A DNA stretch of 64,000 nucleotides from VRUG01 sp965372745 (GCA_965372745.1 CBDVDM010000007.1:1-64000), one strand, 5' to 3'. Shown: positions 54,080 to 63,197, counted from the first letter of the stretch. Made by a program: numbers and translations. The notes: generated by a model not told the origin, from the sequence alone.

Positions 54080-55361
54080 AGCCAGGATATCCGGCAAGGG
54101 CATGTTCGGGGGCAGGGAAGCGAGAGTGACATTTAAGCCCGGCCCTGTAGATACAGGGATAGTGTTTGTCCGCACAGATGTAGCCGAGCCGGTGCGTATT
54201 GTTGCAGTGTCCCCAAATGTTGTCGAACGCGGCAGGCGTACATCTCTTGCGAAAGGCTCTGTGAGTATAGAGACAATAGAACACTGTATGGCGAGCATAA
54301 GTGCGCTTGGAATTGATAACCTTGTAGTTGATGTTGATGGGCCTGAATTGCCTGCCGCTGATTTCAGCAGTGCAGAATTTTTTAAGGTTTTGAAACGAGC
54401 TGGTCTGGCTGAGCAGAATGAAAAGCGTAAGGAATTTGTTATCAAAGAACCTGTCAGTATTACGCTTGGTGACACTTCGATATATGCGCTGCCGTATGGC
54501 GATGAAGGTCTGAATATCACTTACGATCTGGATTACGGCGGTCATACAGGTATAGGCAGGCAGATATTCAGTTGTCTTGTAACGGAGGATAATTTCGAAA
54601 AGCATCTGGCAGGGGCGAGGACGTTTTTGCTTGAGGCAGAGGCAAAACAGTTCCAGGCACGAGGTATGGGCGCGCATCTTGGCCCGCGCGACATTCTGGT
54701 AATCAATTCTGATGGTCCTATCAAGAACAGTTTCAGGTATCCGAATGAGTGTGTACGTCATAAGATAGTGGATTTGATAGGAGACCTTGCATTGGTAGGA
54801 AGAGCTGTCAATGGCAGGATAGTTGCATACAGAAGCGGGCATTCTCTTAATCAGCGGCTTGCGGGAAAATTATATGAACAGGCTCAAAAGCAGGAGCAGA
54901 TGGAGAGGTCAGGGACAGATGCGGTACTCGATATTCGCAGAATTCAGAAGATTCTGCCGCACAGGTACCCTTTTTTGTTAGTTGATAAGGTTATCGAGAT
55001 AGAAGGCGAGAAGCGAATTAAAGGAATAAAAAATGTAAGTTTTAATGAGCAGTTTTTCCAGGGACATTTTCCAGGGACTCCGATTATGCCTGGAGTGCTT
55101 ATAGTAGAGGCAATGGCGCAAATATCTGGATTGTTATTTGCGCAAAGGCTGGAACACACAGGCAAACTTGCGGTTTTGCTGGCGATGGATGAGGTTAAGT
55201 TGCGTAAGGCGGTTGTACCTGGAGACCAATTAATATTGACGGCAGAGATAGTGCGGCTTCGCAAACGCACCGCGCAGTGTCGCTGCAAGGCAATGGTAAA
55301 TAATGTGGTAGCAGCAGAGGCACAGATACAGTTTATGCTGGTGGATAATGAAAAGTTATAA
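54051..55361 (+). CDS. lpxC-fabZ: LpxC-FabZ fusion protein
   Basis: Bifunctional 436-aa enzyme. The first part is the zinc deacetylase LpxC (lipid A step 2): EHCMASISALGIDN (metal His), DGPELPAADFSSAEFF, GARTFLLEAEAKQFQARGMGAH, NECVRHKIVDLIGDLALVGR (metal His and Asp), and YRSGHSLNQRLA (catalytic His). From about residue 295 it is 3-hydroxyacyl-ACP dehydratase FabZ: IQKILPHRYPFLLVDKV, GHFPGTPIMPGVLIVEAMAQ with catalytic His and Glu. The start is TTG at 54051, inside lpxD. The fusion is known in Bacteroidetes and several planctomycetes. Confidence 0.93.
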   Translation: MKLQKTIHSEARISGKGMFGGREARVTFKPGPVDTGIVFVRTDVAEPVRIVAVSPNVVERGRRTSLAKGSVSIETIEHCMASISALGIDNLVVDVDGPELPAADFSSAEFFKVLKRAGLAEQNEKRKEFVIKEPVSITLGDTSIYALPYGDEGLNITYDLDYGGHTGIGRQIFSCLVTEDNFEKHLAGARTFLLEAEAKQFQARGMGAHLGPRDILVINSDGPIKNSFRYPNECVRHKIVDLIGDLALVGRAVNGRIVAYRSGHSLNQRLAGKLYEQAQKQEQMERSGTDAVLDIRRIQKILPHRYPFLLVDKVIEIEGEKRIKGIKNVSFNEQFFQGHFPGTPIMPGVLIVEAMAQISGLLFAQRLEHTGKLAVLLAMDEVKLRKAVVPGDQLILTAEIVRLRKRTAQCRCKAMVNNVVAAEAQIQFMLVDNEKL

Positions 55362-55369
55362 ACTCGAAT

Positions 55370-55383
55370 TGACCGATTGGTCA
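55370..55383. repeat. TGACC-GATT-GGTCA palindrome
   Basis: Perfect 5-bp arms around GATT, between lpxC-fabZ and lpxA. TGACCGATTAGTCA at 31424-31437, between coaD and the sensor kinase, differs by one base, and both are followed within a few bases by a GTTGAG or GTTTGAG word. Confidence 0.4.
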
Positions 55384-55444
55384 GTTTGAGCGTCGCTCGT
55401 GAATCGTATACAGAACAAGCTATTAAAATTTATATGGTGAGAAA

Positions 55445-56254
55445 ATGGCTAATATACATCCCAGTGCAGTAATTGATAAGAGCGCACAGTTGGCAGACGA
55501 TATAGAAATTGGCCCTAATTGCGTGATAGCAGGCGGTGTCGAGATAGGCAAGGGTAATTGTCTCAAGGCCAACGTGGTCATAGGCGAAAACGTAAAGATT
55601 GGCAACGGCAACAGTTTTTTTCCTAATTGCACGATAGGCGGCAGGCCTCAAATACTCGGGCTGAAGTCTGAAAAGGAAATCGGCGGCCTTCTCATCGGTG
55701 ACAATAATACAATCCGTGAGCAGGTAACAATCCATCCAAGTATGTATCCGGATAAGTTTACGAAAATCGGCAGCGATAACCTTCTTATGATAGGTGTTCA
55801 TATTGGCCATGATTGTATTTTAGAAGATAAAATTATCATGAGTAACTATGCTCAAATAAGCGGCCACTGCATGATAGGGACCGGTGTCTGGCTTAGCGGG
55901 ATGGTTTTACTGCATCAGTTTGTTACGATTGGCCAATGGTGTTATGCAGCGGGTCTTGCGGGGATTAATCACGATGTCCCCCCTTATTTAATAGTAAGCG
56001 GGCATTATCCGCCCAGGGTTCGCGGTGTTAACAGGAAAGGATTGGAGCGTGCAGGGATGAGCCAGACCCAGCAGGCAAAAATAATCGATGCATATAAAAA
56101 ACTTTATCGTCGAAATGAAACATCTCTACTGCAAAAGGCAAAAGCTATGGCAGCCGAGGACGGGCTTGACGAAAATGTCAAGGCGATGGTCGATGTGATA
56201 ATTAAGAGCGGCGACCATCGTTTCGGCAGACATCTTGAGACCTTGAGGCACTAA
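55445..56254 (+). CDS. lpxA: UDP-N-acetylglucosamine acyltransferase LpxA
   Basis: First lipid A step, adding a 3-hydroxyacyl chain to UDP-GlcNAc (or its 3-amino analogue). Hexapeptide repeats (IGPNCVIAGGVEIGKGNCLKAN) form the helix. FFPNCTIGGRPQILGL, GVHIGHDCILEDKIIMSNYA, and LHQFVTIGQWCYAAGLAGINHDVPPYL are LpxA-type sequences. The C-terminal helical domain begins at RGVNRKGLERAGM. Length (269 aa) is normal. Confidence 0.93.
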   Translation: MANIHPSAVIDKSAQLADDIEIGPNCVIAGGVEIGKGNCLKANVVIGENVKIGNGNSFFPNCTIGGRPQILGLKSEKEIGGLLIGDNNTIREQVTIHPSMYPDKFTKIGSDNLLMIGVHIGHDCILEDKIIMSNYAQISGHCMIGTGVWLSGMVLLHQFVTIGQWCYAAGLAGINHDVPPYLIVSGHYPPRVRGVNRKGLERAGMSQTQQAKIIDAYKKLYRRNETSLLQKAKAMAAEDGLDENVKAMVDVIIKSGDHRFGRHLETLRH

Positions 56255-56293
56255 CCAGGACAATCTACATTCAATATTTTTTCAGGAAATATC

Positions 56294-57298
56294 ATGGACA
56301 AACTTCGGACGGCTGTAGTGGGCGCAGGCAAAATGGGGGCGATACATGCGAAGGTCTATCATCAGTTAAAGGCCAGTGAACTCGTTGGCATTGTTGATAT
56401 TGATTATGCCAGGGCCAAAAAACTTGCCGGGAAATATAAGAGCAGAGCTTTTGCGGATTGTAAGGATTTAGCAGGTCAGGTCGATGCAGTGACGATAGCT
56501 TCTCCGACGACAAGTCATTTGGAAATTGCAAAGTTTTTTATAGAAAACAAAATACCGGTTTTGATAGAGAAACCGCTTGCAGCTAATGTCAATGAAGCCA
56601 AGGAAATAGTTTCACTTGCAGAGAAAAACAATACGGTAGTTGCGGTGGGTCATTCCGAACGTTGCAATCCGGTTGTGCAGGCGATAAAGCGGCTCGATAT
56701 AAAGCCGAAATTTATAGAGAGCAATCGAATCAGTCCGTATCCGTTTCGCTCAACCGACATAGGGGTAGTGCTTGATGTTATGATACATGATATTGACATT
56801 ATCCTGTCGATGGCCGACAGCAGGATAAAAAAAGTTGATGCTGTTGGTGTTAGTGTGATAGGAGACAATGAGGACATTTGTAATGCGAGGATCTTTTTTG
56901 AGAACGGCTGTATCGCAAATGTCACTGCATCGAGAATAGCCCTGAAGACTGAACGTAAGGTTAGGGTATTCAGCAAACAGGCGTATTTAAGTGTGGATTA
57001 TTTTAAGAAAACCGGGTCGGTGATTAAGGCAGAACCTAACGTTAATATTGCTGAAAAGGTTAGAGAGCTGACGAGCGGCTCGAAGTTTGATTTACTCAAG
57101 GCCCGCTGGAAGGACATGCTGCATATCGAAAAACTTAACGTTGGTGAGAAGGAGCCTTTGCGGCTTGAACAGGAATTGTTTTTGAAAGCGGTTATGGATA
57201 AAGACAGCAGCCCGGAAGTAAGTGCGGTGGAAGGCCTGGCAGCGATGGAGTGTGCCGAGATGATACTAAAGTCTATTGTTGAGCATAAATGGGAATAG
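56294..57298 (+). CDS. Gfo/Idh/MocA oxidoreductase, possibly UDP-GlcNAc 3-dehydrogenase GnnA
   Basis: NAD-dependent oxidoreductase of 334 aa. The Rossmann motif VVGAGKMGAIHAKVY, IASPTTSHLEIAKFFI, the active-site Lys region VLIEKPLAANVNEAKEI and VGHSERCNPVVQAIKR are all present, and the domain ends in TASRIALKTERKVRVFS. Placed directly after lpxA, it matches the position of gnnA, which with gnnB makes 3-amino-UDP-GlcNAc for amide-linked lipid A. No gnnB aminotransferase is adjacent, so the assignment is tentative. Confidence 0.78.
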   Translation: MDKLRTAVVGAGKMGAIHAKVYHQLKASELVGIVDIDYARAKKLAGKYKSRAFADCKDLAGQVDAVTIASPTTSHLEIAKFFIENKIPVLIEKPLAANVNEAKEIVSLAEKNNTVVAVGHSERCNPVVQAIKRLDIKPKFIESNRISPYPFRSTDIGVVLDVMIHDIDIILSMADSRIKKVDAVGVSVIGDNEDICNARIFFENGCIANVTASRIALKTERKVRVFSKQAYLSVDYFKKTGSVIKAEPNVNIAEKVRELTSGSKFDLLKARWKDMLHIEKLNVGEKEPLRLEQELFLKAVMDKDSSPEVSAVEGLAAMECAEMILKSIVEHKWE

Positions 57299-57344
57299 TC
57301 ATTTTGCGATTTGCCGGAGATGTAAATAACAAGGAGATTTATTT

Positions 57345-57971
57345 ATGGTTAGAAATATTTTAACATGCGTATTTTTAGTAGGTGTTCTTTTGGTGAGCAG
57401 TTGCGAAGAACAGGAAAAAGCTTCGAGTGAGACTAATAAAACAGAGAAAAAACAGGAGGATAAAACTGTGGAAGTAAAAAAAGTGAAGCTGGAAACGAGT
57501 ATGGGTGATATTGTAATTGAACTTAACGAAGAGAAAGCTCCTGTTACGGTCGAGAATTTCCTGAGGTATGTTGAAGAAGGTCTTTATGATGGAACGATAT
57601 TTCACAGGGTAATTAACAAATTCATGATACAAGGCGGAGGATTTACAGAGGACATGAAACGCAAACAGACGCACCCGCCTATAGTTAATGAGGCAAGTAA
57701 TGGCTTAAGGAACGACAAAGGTACGATTGCAATGGCTCGGACAAATAATCCGGATAGTGCAACAGGTCAGTTTTTTATTAATCATAAAAACAATGATTTT
57801 CTTAACTATGTAGAAGGCCGCAATCCCGGCTATGCGGTATTTGGCAGGGTTGTTGATGGGATGGATATCGTCGATAAGATAGCTGCCGTTAAAACAACAA
57901 CGCTGGCTGGTATGGGAGATGTGCCGGCTGAGCCTGTTGTGATAAAATCAGCTAAGATTGTTACAGAGTGA
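57345..57971 (+). CDS. Cyclophilin-type peptidyl-prolyl isomerase, lipoprotein
   Basis: Proline isomerase of 208 aa. A lipobox ([10 protein letters not shown], Cys at about 20) follows a short hydrophobic leader, so it is probably a membrane-attached lipoprotein. A Lys/Glu linker of about 30 residues precedes the cyclophilin domain: [40 protein letters not shown] (FHR active site), [14 protein letters not shown]. It probably helps folding in the periplasm, in keeping with the bamA/skp neighbours. Confidence 0.9.
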   Translation: MVRNILTCVFLVGVLLVSSCEEQEKASSETNKTEKKQEDKTVEVKKVKLETSMGDIVIELNEEKAPVTVENFLRYVEEGLYDGTIFHRVINKFMIQGGGFTEDMKRKQTHPPIVNEASNGLRNDKGTIAMARTNNPDSATGQFFINHKNNDFLNYVEGRNPGYAVFGRVVDGMDIVDKIAAVKTTTLAGMGDVPAEPVVIKSAKIVTE

Positions 57972-57975
57972 CAGT

Positions 57976-58662
57976 TTAGTGGCAGAGTTTGGATTTTAGT
58001 CTGTACCTGCTGACGTATTGGTGTGCGAGGCGGGTAGGTTCAGGCAGGCGGTACCGGGTAGTGCAGACGAGGGTGAATTTAATCGCATCGGTCAATGTGC
58101 ATTTGTTACCAACGGAGATGAAAAGTGGCTTGACATTAGTTCGGCTGCGAACAACTGCACCGATTGTCTCGTTTTTATCTTTTAACAAACTGAATCTACC
58201 TTTTTCCGGCGGAGGCTGTTTGAAGGTGCCGGTTAGCCTGCTTTTAGCACATCCAATTGTGGGCTTATTAAAGAAAAGGCCGAGATGAGCAGCCAGGCCG
58301 AGCCTTCTTTGGTGGGCGATTCCCTGGCCGTCAATTAAGAACAAATCCGGGATATTTTTTAGTTTTTTGACAGCAGCTATACAGGCTGGAGCTTCTCTAA
58401 ATGAGAGCAGGCCCGGGATGTAAGGGAATTTTAGTTTTCTAACAGCAGCTCGTATTTCAATAAGCTCGAAACCCGGCAGTTTCAGAACAATTACGCCAGC
58501 GATGATTTTTTTACCATCTTTCGTGAAGGCACAATCGAGTCCTGCGACTAACTTTGGTTCTGTTTTCAGGGGTGTAATTTTGATATTTGAAGCGAGTTTT
58601 TTCTGTAGCTGAATCGCCTTGGGATACGAAAGGTTCCAGCTGTGTAAGTTTTTTGTTTTCAC
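57976..58662 (-). CDS. nfi: Endonuclease V
   Basis: Repairs deaminated bases (inosine) by cutting 3' of the lesion. The catalytic acids are D43 in AGLDCAFTK, E90 in YIPGLLSFREAPA and D111 in FLIDGQGIAHQRR. Family motif IGCAKSRLTG is present. The length (228 aa) is normal. It starts ten bases after the fic gene in the same direction, so both may be on one transcript. Confidence 0.94.
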   Translation of the reverse strand: MKTKNLHSWNLSYPKAIQLQKKLASNIKITPLKTEPKLVAGLDCAFTKDGKKIIAGVIVLKLPGFELIEIRAAVRKLKFPYIPGLLSFREAPACIAAVKKLKNIPDLFLIDGQGIAHQRRLGLAAHLGLFFNKPTIGCAKSRLTGTFKQPPPEKGRFSLLKDKNETIGAVVRSRTNVKPLFISVGNKCTLTDAIKFTLVCTTRYRLPEPTRLAHQYVSRYRLKSKLCH

Positions 58663-58671
58663 AATGAGTCT

Positions 58672-60006
58672 TTAAGGCAAATTAGTTAATTTCTCCTCGA
58701 GATTTGGAACGGGTACAAAATACCATGTTTTCCCGATTTTCTCACTTTTGAGCAGACCGCGATTTTCCAAGTCAAGTAAGTCAGTTCGGCTGGTTTGGTA
58801 AACAACGTTGTGACTTATCTGGTGTGATTTAATTGTGTACCGTTGATTTGGATGGCGTAAGGCGTGGCTAATAAGTGTACGCTGTCGATGATTGAGTGCC
58901 GTAATTCCCCTAAGCTCCCTTTCGATCTTTTGCAATTGTTCAGTTTTCCGTTTGATATATTCATGAAGTTCTTTAATCGCTCGTTGAATAACTTCAAGGT
59001 GGTAAAGAATAAAGTAAGTAAGATCATTATCATCAGTTTCGGTGTACAGGAAAGCACGCCCGTATTTGGCAGGGTGGTTTAGAATGATTTGCGAGATTGA
59101 GATAAACTCAAAGAGCCAGAAGCCGTGGCGTAGCATCGACCAGTAGAATAATGCTCTGGCGGTTCTGCCGTTGCCGTCGACAAAAGGATGGTCGTAGGCC
59201 AGCCAGAAGTGCAGGATGATTGACCGGATTGCAGGATGAATAAAAAAGTCAGGACTTTTTCCATTGGCAAAATCGCACATAGTAACCATTCTTTCCTCAA
59301 GTTGTTCGGCAGGCGGCGGGTCGTGAAAAACTTCGTTATACATGTCACCAACAATAATGTGTTCATCTGTCTTTCTAAATCGGCCAGAAGCCGATAAATC
59401 GCTGAGAGTTTTGTTTGTAACAAGGCGATGTATCTCAAAAACCACTTCTTTAGACAAAGGTTTATCTTTAATTTCACCAATATGCTGCATAGTTCTAAAA
59501 TTGTTTAGAATCATTTGCTCACTTTTGTCGAGAGGTTGACGGCCGGTCTGAATCATTTCTTTGGCAACTTTTCTCGTCGTTGCGGCCCCTTCAAGCTGAC
59601 TTGAAGTAATCGCTTCTTTGATTATGGAGCTTACGTAATATTGCTCCTTTGTGTCGGGATTTGTGATTTGTTCCGGCATTTGTATAAGCCCGCCGGCACC
59701 CTGGTCTATCTTATGTAGTATTTCCGGAATTGGGTCAATCGTAAGGTGTTTGAAAGGTTGACCATTCTTATCACATAATGGTACGGATTTGTATAATTGT
59801 TTTCGTTTCATTTTTAGAATTAACCACCACTGTTCATGGGAAAGCCCTTCGGGTGGCGTGTGATAAAGCAGTTTGTCCCAATGCAGATATTTCCCTTCAG
59901 TTGCAGAATCAGGGTCGACCTGCATTACTTTTTGAAGCTGTTCGGAATCATTTAGGGTTTGTTCCCAGATTTTGCTGAGGTCTGGCGGGGCTTTTGGCAT
60001 TTTCAT
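58672..60006 (-). CDS. Fic-domain protein AMP transferase with N-terminal inhibitory helix
   Basis: AMPylator of 444 aa. The inhibitory motif (S/T)-x3-E-(G/N) is at 135-140 (SSQLEG), so it is a class II Fic with a built-in N-terminal inhibitor. The complete Fic motif HPFVDGNGRTAR is at 273-284. The flap GDMYNEVFHDPPPAEQ and GRFRKTDEHIIVG are typical. A C-terminal winged-helix domain (HRQRTLISHALRHP, SRTDLLDLENRGLLKSEKIG) suggests DNA binding and self-regulation. ATG at 60006. The upstream DNA contains repeated TACTAATT words. Target proteins are unknown. Confidence 0.9.
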   Translation of the reverse strand: MKMPKAPPDLSKIWEQTLNDSEQLQKVMQVDPDSATEGKYLHWDKLLYHTPPEGLSHEQWWLILKMKRKQLYKSVPLCDKNGQPFKHLTIDPIPEILHKIDQGAGGLIQMPEQITNPDTKEQYYVSSIIKEAITSSQLEGAATTRKVAKEMIQTGRQPLDKSEQMILNNFRTMQHIGEIKDKPLSKEVVFEIHRLVTNKTLSDLSASGRFRKTDEHIIVGDMYNEVFHDPPPAEQLEERMVTMCDFANGKSPDFFIHPAIRSIILHFWLAYDHPFVDGNGRTARALFYWSMLRHGFWLFEFISISQIILNHPAKYGRAFLYTETDDNDLTYFILYHLEVIQRAIKELHEYIKRKTEQLQKIERELRGITALNHRQRTLISHALRHPNQRYTIKSHQISHNVVYQTSRTDLLDLENRGLLKSEKIGKTWYFVPVPNLEEKLTNLP

Positions 60007-60040
60007 TATATTATCCCTTGTTACATAAAGACTTATGCAA

Positions 60041-60137
60041 ATACTAATTATATACTAATTTATTATAATTTAGTATATAGATGGGGTATACAAAGTCAAA
60101 TACTAAATTAAAAATTTTAGTATTAAATTAGTATATA
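60041..60137. repeat. Six TACTAATT/AATTAGTA-type words upstream of fic
   Basis: ATACTAATT (60041), TATACTAATT (60051), AATTTAGTATATA (60067), ATACTAAATT (60100), AATTTTAGTATT (60113) and AAATTAGTATATA (60125). They alternate in orientation and form palindromic pairs. This is the layout of a cooperative operator, perhaps for the Fic protein's own winged-helix domain. Confidence 0.55.
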
Positions 60138-60268
60138 GAGGAAAACACAGGAATTCCGATAATATCTCAATTTTTAAGTCGGTTTTCAGGGTAGAAATTT
60201 CACGAGTTCTCAGCAGCTTGTTTTACTTTCTTTCGTAAATATGGTAAAATGTTCAGTTTGGGCTATTG

Positions 60269-60300
60269 TATAATTTTTGTGGAGCTGTACTTACTGTACA
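60269..60300 (+). promoter_or_regulatory. uvrA promoter -10 and palindromic operator
   Basis: TATAAT at 60269-60274, with no clear -35. TGTAC-TTACT-GTACA at 60286-60300 is a perfect palindrome in the early transcribed region, 15 bases before the uvrA ATG. It may be a damage-response operator (see findings). Confidence 0.5.
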
Positions 60301-60314
60301 TAGGGCGCTTTTAG

Positions 60315-63197
60315 ATGGCCAAAAGGGCAGAAAAAGCAATAGAGATAATCGGGGCAGCCGAGCATAATCTTAAGAATATCAACCTGAAGATACCGCGCGA
60401 CAAGATGGTTGTCGTGACCGGTATAAGCGGTTCGGGTAAGAGTTCGCTTGCTTTTGATACGGTATATGCCGAGGGACGGCGTAAATATGTCGAATCTTTA
60501 AGCTCGTATGCAAGGCAGTTTCTTGAGCAGATGCAAAAACCCGACGTTCGTGAGATATCGGGACTGCCGCCGACGATAGCGATTGAGCAGCGCGGTGCCA
60601 GCGGCAATCCGCGTTCGACGGTGGCAACGACAACGGAGATATATGATTACTTTAGATTACTTTTTGCACGGGCAGGTCAGCCTCACTGCTGGCGGTGCGG
60701 GCGGGAAATTACAAGTCAGCATTCATCGCAGATAGTTGAGTCAATTCTTAGCAGGCCTGAAGGAACCAGGATTCAGATTTGTGCGCCGCTGATTCGTGGC
60801 AGGAAAGGCGAGCACAGAGATATTTTTTCTGATATTCAGCGAGAGGGCTTCGTACGCCTCAGGGTAGATGGTGTTGTTTACGATATTAAAAATGTTCCGG
60901 CTCTGGATAAAAATAAAAAGCATCATATTGCTGCGGTGGTGGACAGGCTGATTATTTGCAAAGGTGTTAATATTCGCTTGGCAGATTCGGTTGAGACGGC
61001 ATTAAAACTGGCGGATGGTTTAGTGCTGGTGCTTACGCAGGAGCCTAAAGACAATTCCGGTAACGGCGGCAATGGGAAATGGAAAGAATCAATTTACAGC
61101 GAAAAATACGCATGTTCGGCACACCCGAGCGCATCGCTCGAGGAATTATCGCCAAGACTGTTCAGTTTTAACAGTCCCTATGGTGCGTGTAAAAGCTGTG
61201 ACGGGTTAGGGACAATTTTGGAATTTGACCCTGATTTGATTGTGCCGGACAAGACTGTATCGCTCGAAAATGGAGCAATAGATGCATGGCGCAAGGGCGG
61301 CAAGCGAATGAATATTTATTATAACCGTCTTATCAAGCGTTTCTGCCGCAATGTTGGTATAAGCAAGGCAACGGCTTTTGAGCATATACCGGCAGAGGTA
61401 AAAAGGATTTTGATGTACGGCACCGGGCCGGCGGATGAACGTAAATATGGTTTGAGTTTTGAGGGCATTATACCTAATTTAACGCATCGCTGGAAAAAAA
61501 CGACGAGTGAGTATGTAAAGGCTAGGCTGCACAGCTATCTTTCTGAGCAGCCCTGTCGTAGCTGTAATGGGGCAAGGCTTAGGCCTGAGGCGATTGCGGT
61601 GACAGTTGGGGGACAGAACATTCGTCAACTGACAGTTCTTAGTATTGAAGAAGCACAGAAGTTTTTCAATAAACTGCAGCTTGACGAGGAGAAGACAATA
61701 ATTGCTGCTGCGATTTTAAAAGAGGTCAAATCGCGTTTGAAATTTATGACCGATGTGGGCCTTGGGTACTTAACGCTTGACAGGATGAGCAGCACGCTTT
61801 CCGGCGGTGAGGCTCAGCGAATTCGGCTTGCAACACAGGTTGGCAGCGGGCTGGTCGGCGTCTGTTATGTGCTTGATGAGCCGACAATCGGATTGCATAA
61901 GCGTGACAACGCCAGGTTGCTTGGAATATTGCAGAAGCTGACAAAAATCGGCAATACGGTTATGGTTGTTGAGCATGATGAGGATATTATTAAAGCGGCC
62001 GACCATATAATAGATATTGGACCTGCAGCAGGAGCTAACGGAGGCGAGGTTGTGGTTCAGGGCAGCCTGGCTGAGGTTATGAGGTGCTCAAAATCACTTA
62101 CTGGTTTGTACTTAAGCGGTAAAAGAACTATCGAACTGCCGGCAAAGAGACGTAAGTACAGTTTCAAAAGGTGTATAGAAGTTAAGGGCGCCGAGGAAAA
62201 TAATCTTAAGTGTATTGACGTGAAGTTTCCGCTTGGTGTGTTTATTTGTGTTACAGGGATAAGCGGGTCGGGCAAGAGCAGCCTGGTAACCGAGATTTTG
62301 TGGAAGGGATTGAAGCGCAGGCTGTACGAGTCAAGACAAAGGCCAGGCAGACACAGAACAATTACAGGGGCATCTCAGGTTGATAAGGTTATTGAGATAG
62401 ACCAGTCCCCTATTGGCAGAACGCCGCGCAGCAATCCGGCGACGTATACGGGAATGTTCGATGTGATACGCAAACTTTTTTCGGTGACACGGGAGTCAAA
62501 GATACGAGGTTATAAGCCGGGCAGGTTTAGTTTTAATGTTAAAGGCGGAAGGTGTGAGTACTGTAAGGGACAGGGAACAAAGAAAATAGAGATGCACTTT
62601 TTGCCTGATGTTTATGTGACATGTCAAAGCTGCAGGGGCAGCCGTTATAATCCTGAAACGCTGCAGGTGACATATAAGGGCAAAAATATTTCGGATGTGC
62701 TTGATATGCGGATAGCCGAGGCGATGGATTTCTTTGCAAACTTTCCGAGTATTATACGTTTTTTAAGAACGCTCAGCGATGTGGGTTTAGGTTATATGCA
62801 ATTAGGTCAACCGTCTACGACACTTTCCGGCGGCGAGGCCCAGCGGGTAAAACTTGCGGCAGAGCTGGGAAAGGCATCGACCGGACATACGATTTATCTT
62901 CTGGATGAGCCGACGACGGGACTTCATTTTGCCGACATTCATAATCTGTTGAATGTCCTGCATCGATTGTGTGACATGGGCAATACGGTTGTGGTGATAG
63001 AGCATAATCTTGATGTAATTAAGATGGCGGATTATATAATAGACCTCGGTCCGGAAGGCGGAGATGCCGGCGGTTTCGTGGTAGCCTCCGGCTCGCCGGA
63101 AGAGATTGTGCAAAATAAGAAGAGTTATACAGCTAAATATCTTAGAGATAAATTACCATCGGTAAAGGCGAAGAAAAAAACGAAGAAGAAAAAATGA
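60315..63197 (+). CDS. uvrA: UvrABC excision nuclease subunit A
   Basis: Damage-recognition ATPase of nucleotide excision repair, 960 aa. First ABC half: Walker A GISGSGKSSLAFDT (about 35-48), zinc module (CWRCGREI; CKSCDGLG, CRSCNGARLRPEA), signature LSGGEAQRIRLATQVG and Walker B VCYVLDEPTIGLHKRDN. Second half: GISGSGKSSLVTEILW, zinc module CEYCKGQGTKKIEMHFL with CQSCRGSRYN, signature LSGGEAQRVKLAAELG and YLLDEPTTGLHFADI. The C-terminus is Lys-rich. mtnA follows after 18 bases. Confidence 0.96.
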   Translation: MAKRAEKAIEIIGAAEHNLKNINLKIPRDKMVVVTGISGSGKSSLAFDTVYAEGRRKYVESLSSYARQFLEQMQKPDVREISGLPPTIAIEQRGASGNPRSTVATTTEIYDYFRLLFARAGQPHCWRCGREITSQHSSQIVESILSRPEGTRIQICAPLIRGRKGEHRDIFSDIQREGFVRLRVDGVVYDIKNVPALDKNKKHHIAAVVDRLIICKGVNIRLADSVETALKLADGLVLVLTQEPKDNSGNGGNGKWKESIYSEKYACSAHPSASLEELSPRLFSFNSPYGACKSCDGLGTILEFDPDLIVPDKTVSLENGAIDAWRKGGKRMNIYYNRLIKRFCRNVGISKATAFEHIPAEVKRILMYGTGPADERKYGLSFEGIIPNLTHRWKKTTSEYVKARLHSYLSEQPCRSCNGARLRPEAIAVTVGGQNIRQLTVLSIEEAQKFFNKLQLDEEKTIIAAAILKEVKSRLKFMTDVGLGYLTLDRMSSTLSGGEAQRIRLATQVGSGLVGVCYVLDEPTIGLHKRDNARLLGILQKLTKIGNTVMVVEHDEDIIKAADHIIDIGPAAGANGGEVVVQGSLAEVMRCSKSLTGLYLSGKRTIELPAKRRKYSFKRCIEVKGAEENNLKCIDVKFPLGVFICVTGISGSGKSSLVTEILWKGLKRRLYESRQRPGRHRTITGASQVDKVIEIDQSPIGRTPRSNPATYTGMFDVIRKLFSVTRESKIRGYKPGRFSFNVKGGRCEYCKGQGTKKIEMHFLPDVYVTCQSCRGSRYNPETLQVTYKGKNISDVLDMRIAEAMDFFANFPSIIRFLRTLSDVGLGYMQLGQPSTTLSGGEAQRVKLAAELGKASTGHTIYLLDEPTTGLHFADIHNLLNVLHRLCDMGNTVVVIEHNLDVIKMADYIIDLGPEGGDAGGFVVASGSPEEIVQNKKSYTAKYLRDKLPSVKAKKKTKKKK

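Larger units (their letters stand above)
60007..60314. other. Divergent control region between fic and uvrA
   Basis: The left half (60040-60137) is very AT-rich with repeated TACTAATT words near fic. The right half carries the uvrA promoter elements. No gene. Confidence 0.6.
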
